Source: Symsagittifera roscoffensis (lineage: Eukaryota > Xenacoelomorpha > Acoela > Convolutidae). Taken from it: DNA of 64,000 bases. The translations under genes were made by a program, and so were the position numbers. The notes beneath the pieces were generated by a model. That model was given only the letters and a program-made list of their open reading frames with translations. It was not told the origin of the DNA and did not search any database. This document shows, in pieces, positions 61,556-64,000 of this stretch; the first letter of the stretch is position 1; each line of letters begins with the position of its first letter. The stretch spans positions 47,001 through 111,000 of the forward strand of contig NW_026970664.1 in NCBI RefSeq assembly GCF_963678635.1, in the 5' to 3' direction.

Positions 61556-64000
61556 TATGTTAAAATTAACATGGCACTATTTTTGGTCCAATACACAATT
61601 CAATTGCTTATAATTTTGAAACGTAACTATAAAAAATTGAGAAAACATAATTTGTGAAGTTTGAGTTTGCTCTTCGTGAGTTTTGATGTTTGCGATTTTC
61701 AATATTTTCTCTATAAAATTGTGAAAAATTCAATTCTAATCAAATTATTGTACTCGTGTGATGGGTGATTGGATGTATTTGGTGGTAAAATTTCGATACT
61801 GAATATGACAAAGTGTGAGATTATCTGACATATACCTGGTAGATAGTAATCTAGTATTTGCCTTCTGATTCTCAGCTTTGGGATTTCTAATTTTTATCGA
61901 CAAACTATTTTTTGGAACACATTTCAATTTATTCGATTAAGTTGTGACAAGATTAGATTTGCCCTCTTTTCGGATCACTTGTTGGGTCGATGATGATTGG
62001 GAAGATAGTGTTACCGTCAAAGTTGTCATCGTATTGAATCATTGTTTTTGAGCTATTTTGCTTAATGTAATACTTCCAATAAGTCTCATCGGTTGGTTCC
62101 AATTGTAGAGTCTTTAAGATTTTCGAAAATCATAATTTTTTGTTCTACGTTTGCTTTATGTAATTGATGATGTCGTGGCTTCAGATTCCGAAAGTTGACT
62201 TTGATTGTCCAATGGTCTATTTTGTCGTGGTCTCGGACTTTTTCATGTCTTTGTTTTGTTGTTGTGTCAGATTCCAAAAAAATTGTTTCGGGTTCTGGAA
62301 AATTCGACTTTATTACTTGCTTTTGATTTGAAATTTTCGCCTTTTTTGTACTCTTTTTTGATCTAAGATATCCTACTTTTTGCCTGTCTAATGTAACTAC
62401 GAGATCGTATTTTTCGTCTCTGAATAAAACAATTTTGGAGAACTTTCGTTTGTTTGTTTCCCAATTTAACTCTTGATATAAGTGTTAGAATGATTGATGA
62501 AAATCCGGGCGTCAGTTTTTCTTTCCCAAACTATTAATTCCTACGACTGGATCTAACCGTAGGGTTAGATTGTCGTGAAGTGACGGGATGGGGTGAGAAT
62601 ATAACAATTCGTTAGAATGTTTGTACTGCTCTCTAGTGTAATGTTTTTTACAACTAAGTAAAACGTAACCTTACTTAGTTGGGTTTGATTTGAGATCAAG
62701 GGTGTAGAATAGTAAATCAATCAAAACGCTTCAGGTATAATTAGAACACAAGTAGATCGTTAATTTCTTTTTCAGTTCTTACTAGTTTCAAAATTTGTTC
62801 TAAGCCTGGGTCAATTCACAGGTAGAGATCAAGTGAGGATGACTAACCGAAGTTCTTCACTGCTTAGCCTAATTGTAATGGTTAATATTTGGAAAATTGT
62901 CAACTAATTCTGGGTAGTAAATAGGGCTTGGAAAGTGAGTCAACGTTTGAGGTCATTAGACACTAGTTCTATGAGGGGGGATAAAATTTTTAATGATTAA
63001 AACAGTTATGATTAAAACTTTAAATTCTTAGGGTTTAGCTGAAACGTATTATATCCAAGGATAGCCGTGATCATCTGCTTTAAATAAATAAAATTAGGTT
63101 CAAAGCATTGGTAAAGTTTAATTGAAAGGCTTAAAAAGTGAAATGAACGTTAGGATTTAAACTGAAAGATTTCAGTTAGAGGTTAGTTGTCTAATCCTAA
63201 ATGCTTAACAAAGTAATTTTTTGAGTTTTTCATTTTTTGAATAATTATGATTTTTTCTTTTATTTTGCAAAATTACTGCAGATTTGAAAAAATTGAGGTA
63301 GTTGGTGGGTTTCTAGTTGACTGAGTATTTCTATAATTGTTATTTAAAAATTGTAGTTAAAAATATGGCCGTGGAAAGAATCTTACGGCTCTTTTTTTTG
63401 CAATTCATATTATTGAGTGAAAATGTCCTGCATAAACATTTTTGATGAAGAATATTCGTTGTAGTCTGATTTTTCGTTTCATGATGTAAAGGCTTGGTCT
63501 GTCGTTCTGGTTATGACCTGGTATCAGCCTTATTTTTTGTTTGATTTGATTTCTATTAAGTTCTGCTCAAGTTCTGTCCTTTAAGCGACGGTCCTCTCAA
63601 ACTGTATTAATTGAATATCTTTTCCTAGTCATTAGCTGGTTTTATCCTTGAACTATAAGTCTTTATCCGTGACTGCAAATACGTGCCGTTTTATCCATTG
63701 CTATGATTTTTGCCTGTCCCATTCAGTATTTCTTTTTCTTTTTGTTGCCGGTAATATCTAGTCCAATCTCCCATGCAAGAGATAATTCTGAAGTCTTTTT
63801 TTCCTCATTTTTATATTACTAAGCCTGTGATATCATCGGTTAATGGCTTCTAATTTTCAGATACAATAAAAATCAAACTCATGGTCTAGACGTGCACACA
63901 TAGCCAACGTCAATTTTTTCAAATCATCGTTCAAGGCCCTCCAGTCTAACCAAAATGTAGCAGATATTTTATACTTATTCTTTTTTTCCCTCATTCGTTT
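61556..64000 (-). mobile_element. Element D, right part: leader and gag N terminus
   Basis: T/G-rich on the plus strand like 1-5283. It is a reverse-complement match to C from about 7245 down to about 5790, in order, as expected for the 5' part of a sister copy on the minus strand. With the gag continuation at 5267 on the other side of C, it shows that C landed in the gag gene of D. 62750-63450 is leader; 63540-64000 shows nothing I can name. The 5' LTR of D is not seen and may lie beyond the window. Confidence 0.5.
61955..62640 (-). pseudogene. gag N-terminal part of element D
   Basis: About 225 codons in minus-strand frames with few breaks: HYTREQYKHSNELLYSHP near 62640, a TGA near 62532, then KIVLFRDEKYDLVVTLDRQ, KVRDHDKIDHWTIKVNFR, a frameshift near 62095, then MIQYDDNFDGNTIFPIIIDP and a stop near 61955. 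This is the best-kept coding part of the C/D family. C has lost most of it. It precedes the gag piece at 5267. No named domain; role as a Gag N-terminal (matrix-like) region is inferred from position. Confidence 0.45.

Noticed and set aside
5284-63530. A single large DNA transposon bounded by inverted repeats (5.8-7.2 kb and 61.6-63.5 kb)
   Set aside because: The inverted blocks contain gag coding and leader of two sister retroelements in opposite orientation; no terminal inverted repeat or transposase.

Overview
The window is eukaryotic repeat DNA, most likely from a nematode. I see no host gene I can defend and no rRNA, tRNA or CRISPR array. The nematode guess rests on the style of the Ty3/gypsy-type (Metaviridae) polyproteins, mainly that of element A, which I recognise from memory and have not searched. 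All 64 kb can be read as a nest of four LTR retroelements, called A to D here.

Layout. D is the oldest and lies on the minus strand at 1-5283 and 61556-64000. It is heavily decayed, its RT to integrase part is missing, and it is split by C. C lies on the plus strand between two LTRs (5284-5642 and 61205-61555) that are only about 80% identical. It holds broken gag, RT, RNase H, integrase and GPY/F segments at 6.8-14.3 kb and envelope-like pieces further on. C was split twice. A (15750-37256, minus strand, 897-bp LTRs about 3.5% different) is a 21.5-kb giant. B (38871-56132, minus strand, roughly 400-bp LTRs about 7% different, 5-bp target duplication GTGAT) is 17.3 kb, of which about 7.5 kb comes from later internal duplications.

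A reads, in its own direction: 5' LTR, primer-binding-like site, repeat-rich leader, gag (5' part duplicated together with a 14-bp minisatellite), pol (two zinc knuckles, protease, RT, RNase H), a macro-like domain, then two further long reading frames. ORF2 holds a coiled coil, an SGNH-hydrolase domain with all its blocks, a second degenerate SGNH-like domain and about 900 further codons. ORF3 is unrecognised. I find no DDE integrase in A and no target duplication around it.

B reads: 5' LTR, primer-binding-like site, gag, protease, RT, RNase H, integrase, GPY/F, a proline-rich tail, an RG-rich basic stretch and a C-terminal macro domain resembling the ADP-ribose hydrolase TARG1/OARD1. A 5,230-bp block of B is tandemly repeated, and an older junction joins RT to gag.

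Main point of interest: two clearly different LTR retroelements side by side each carry a TARG1-type macro domain, and both have arginine where TARG1 has its catalytic lysine. A retroelement macro domain suggests binding or removal of ADP-ribose, possibly against a host ADP-ribosylation response. The domain assignments come from motifs read by eye. The function is inference.
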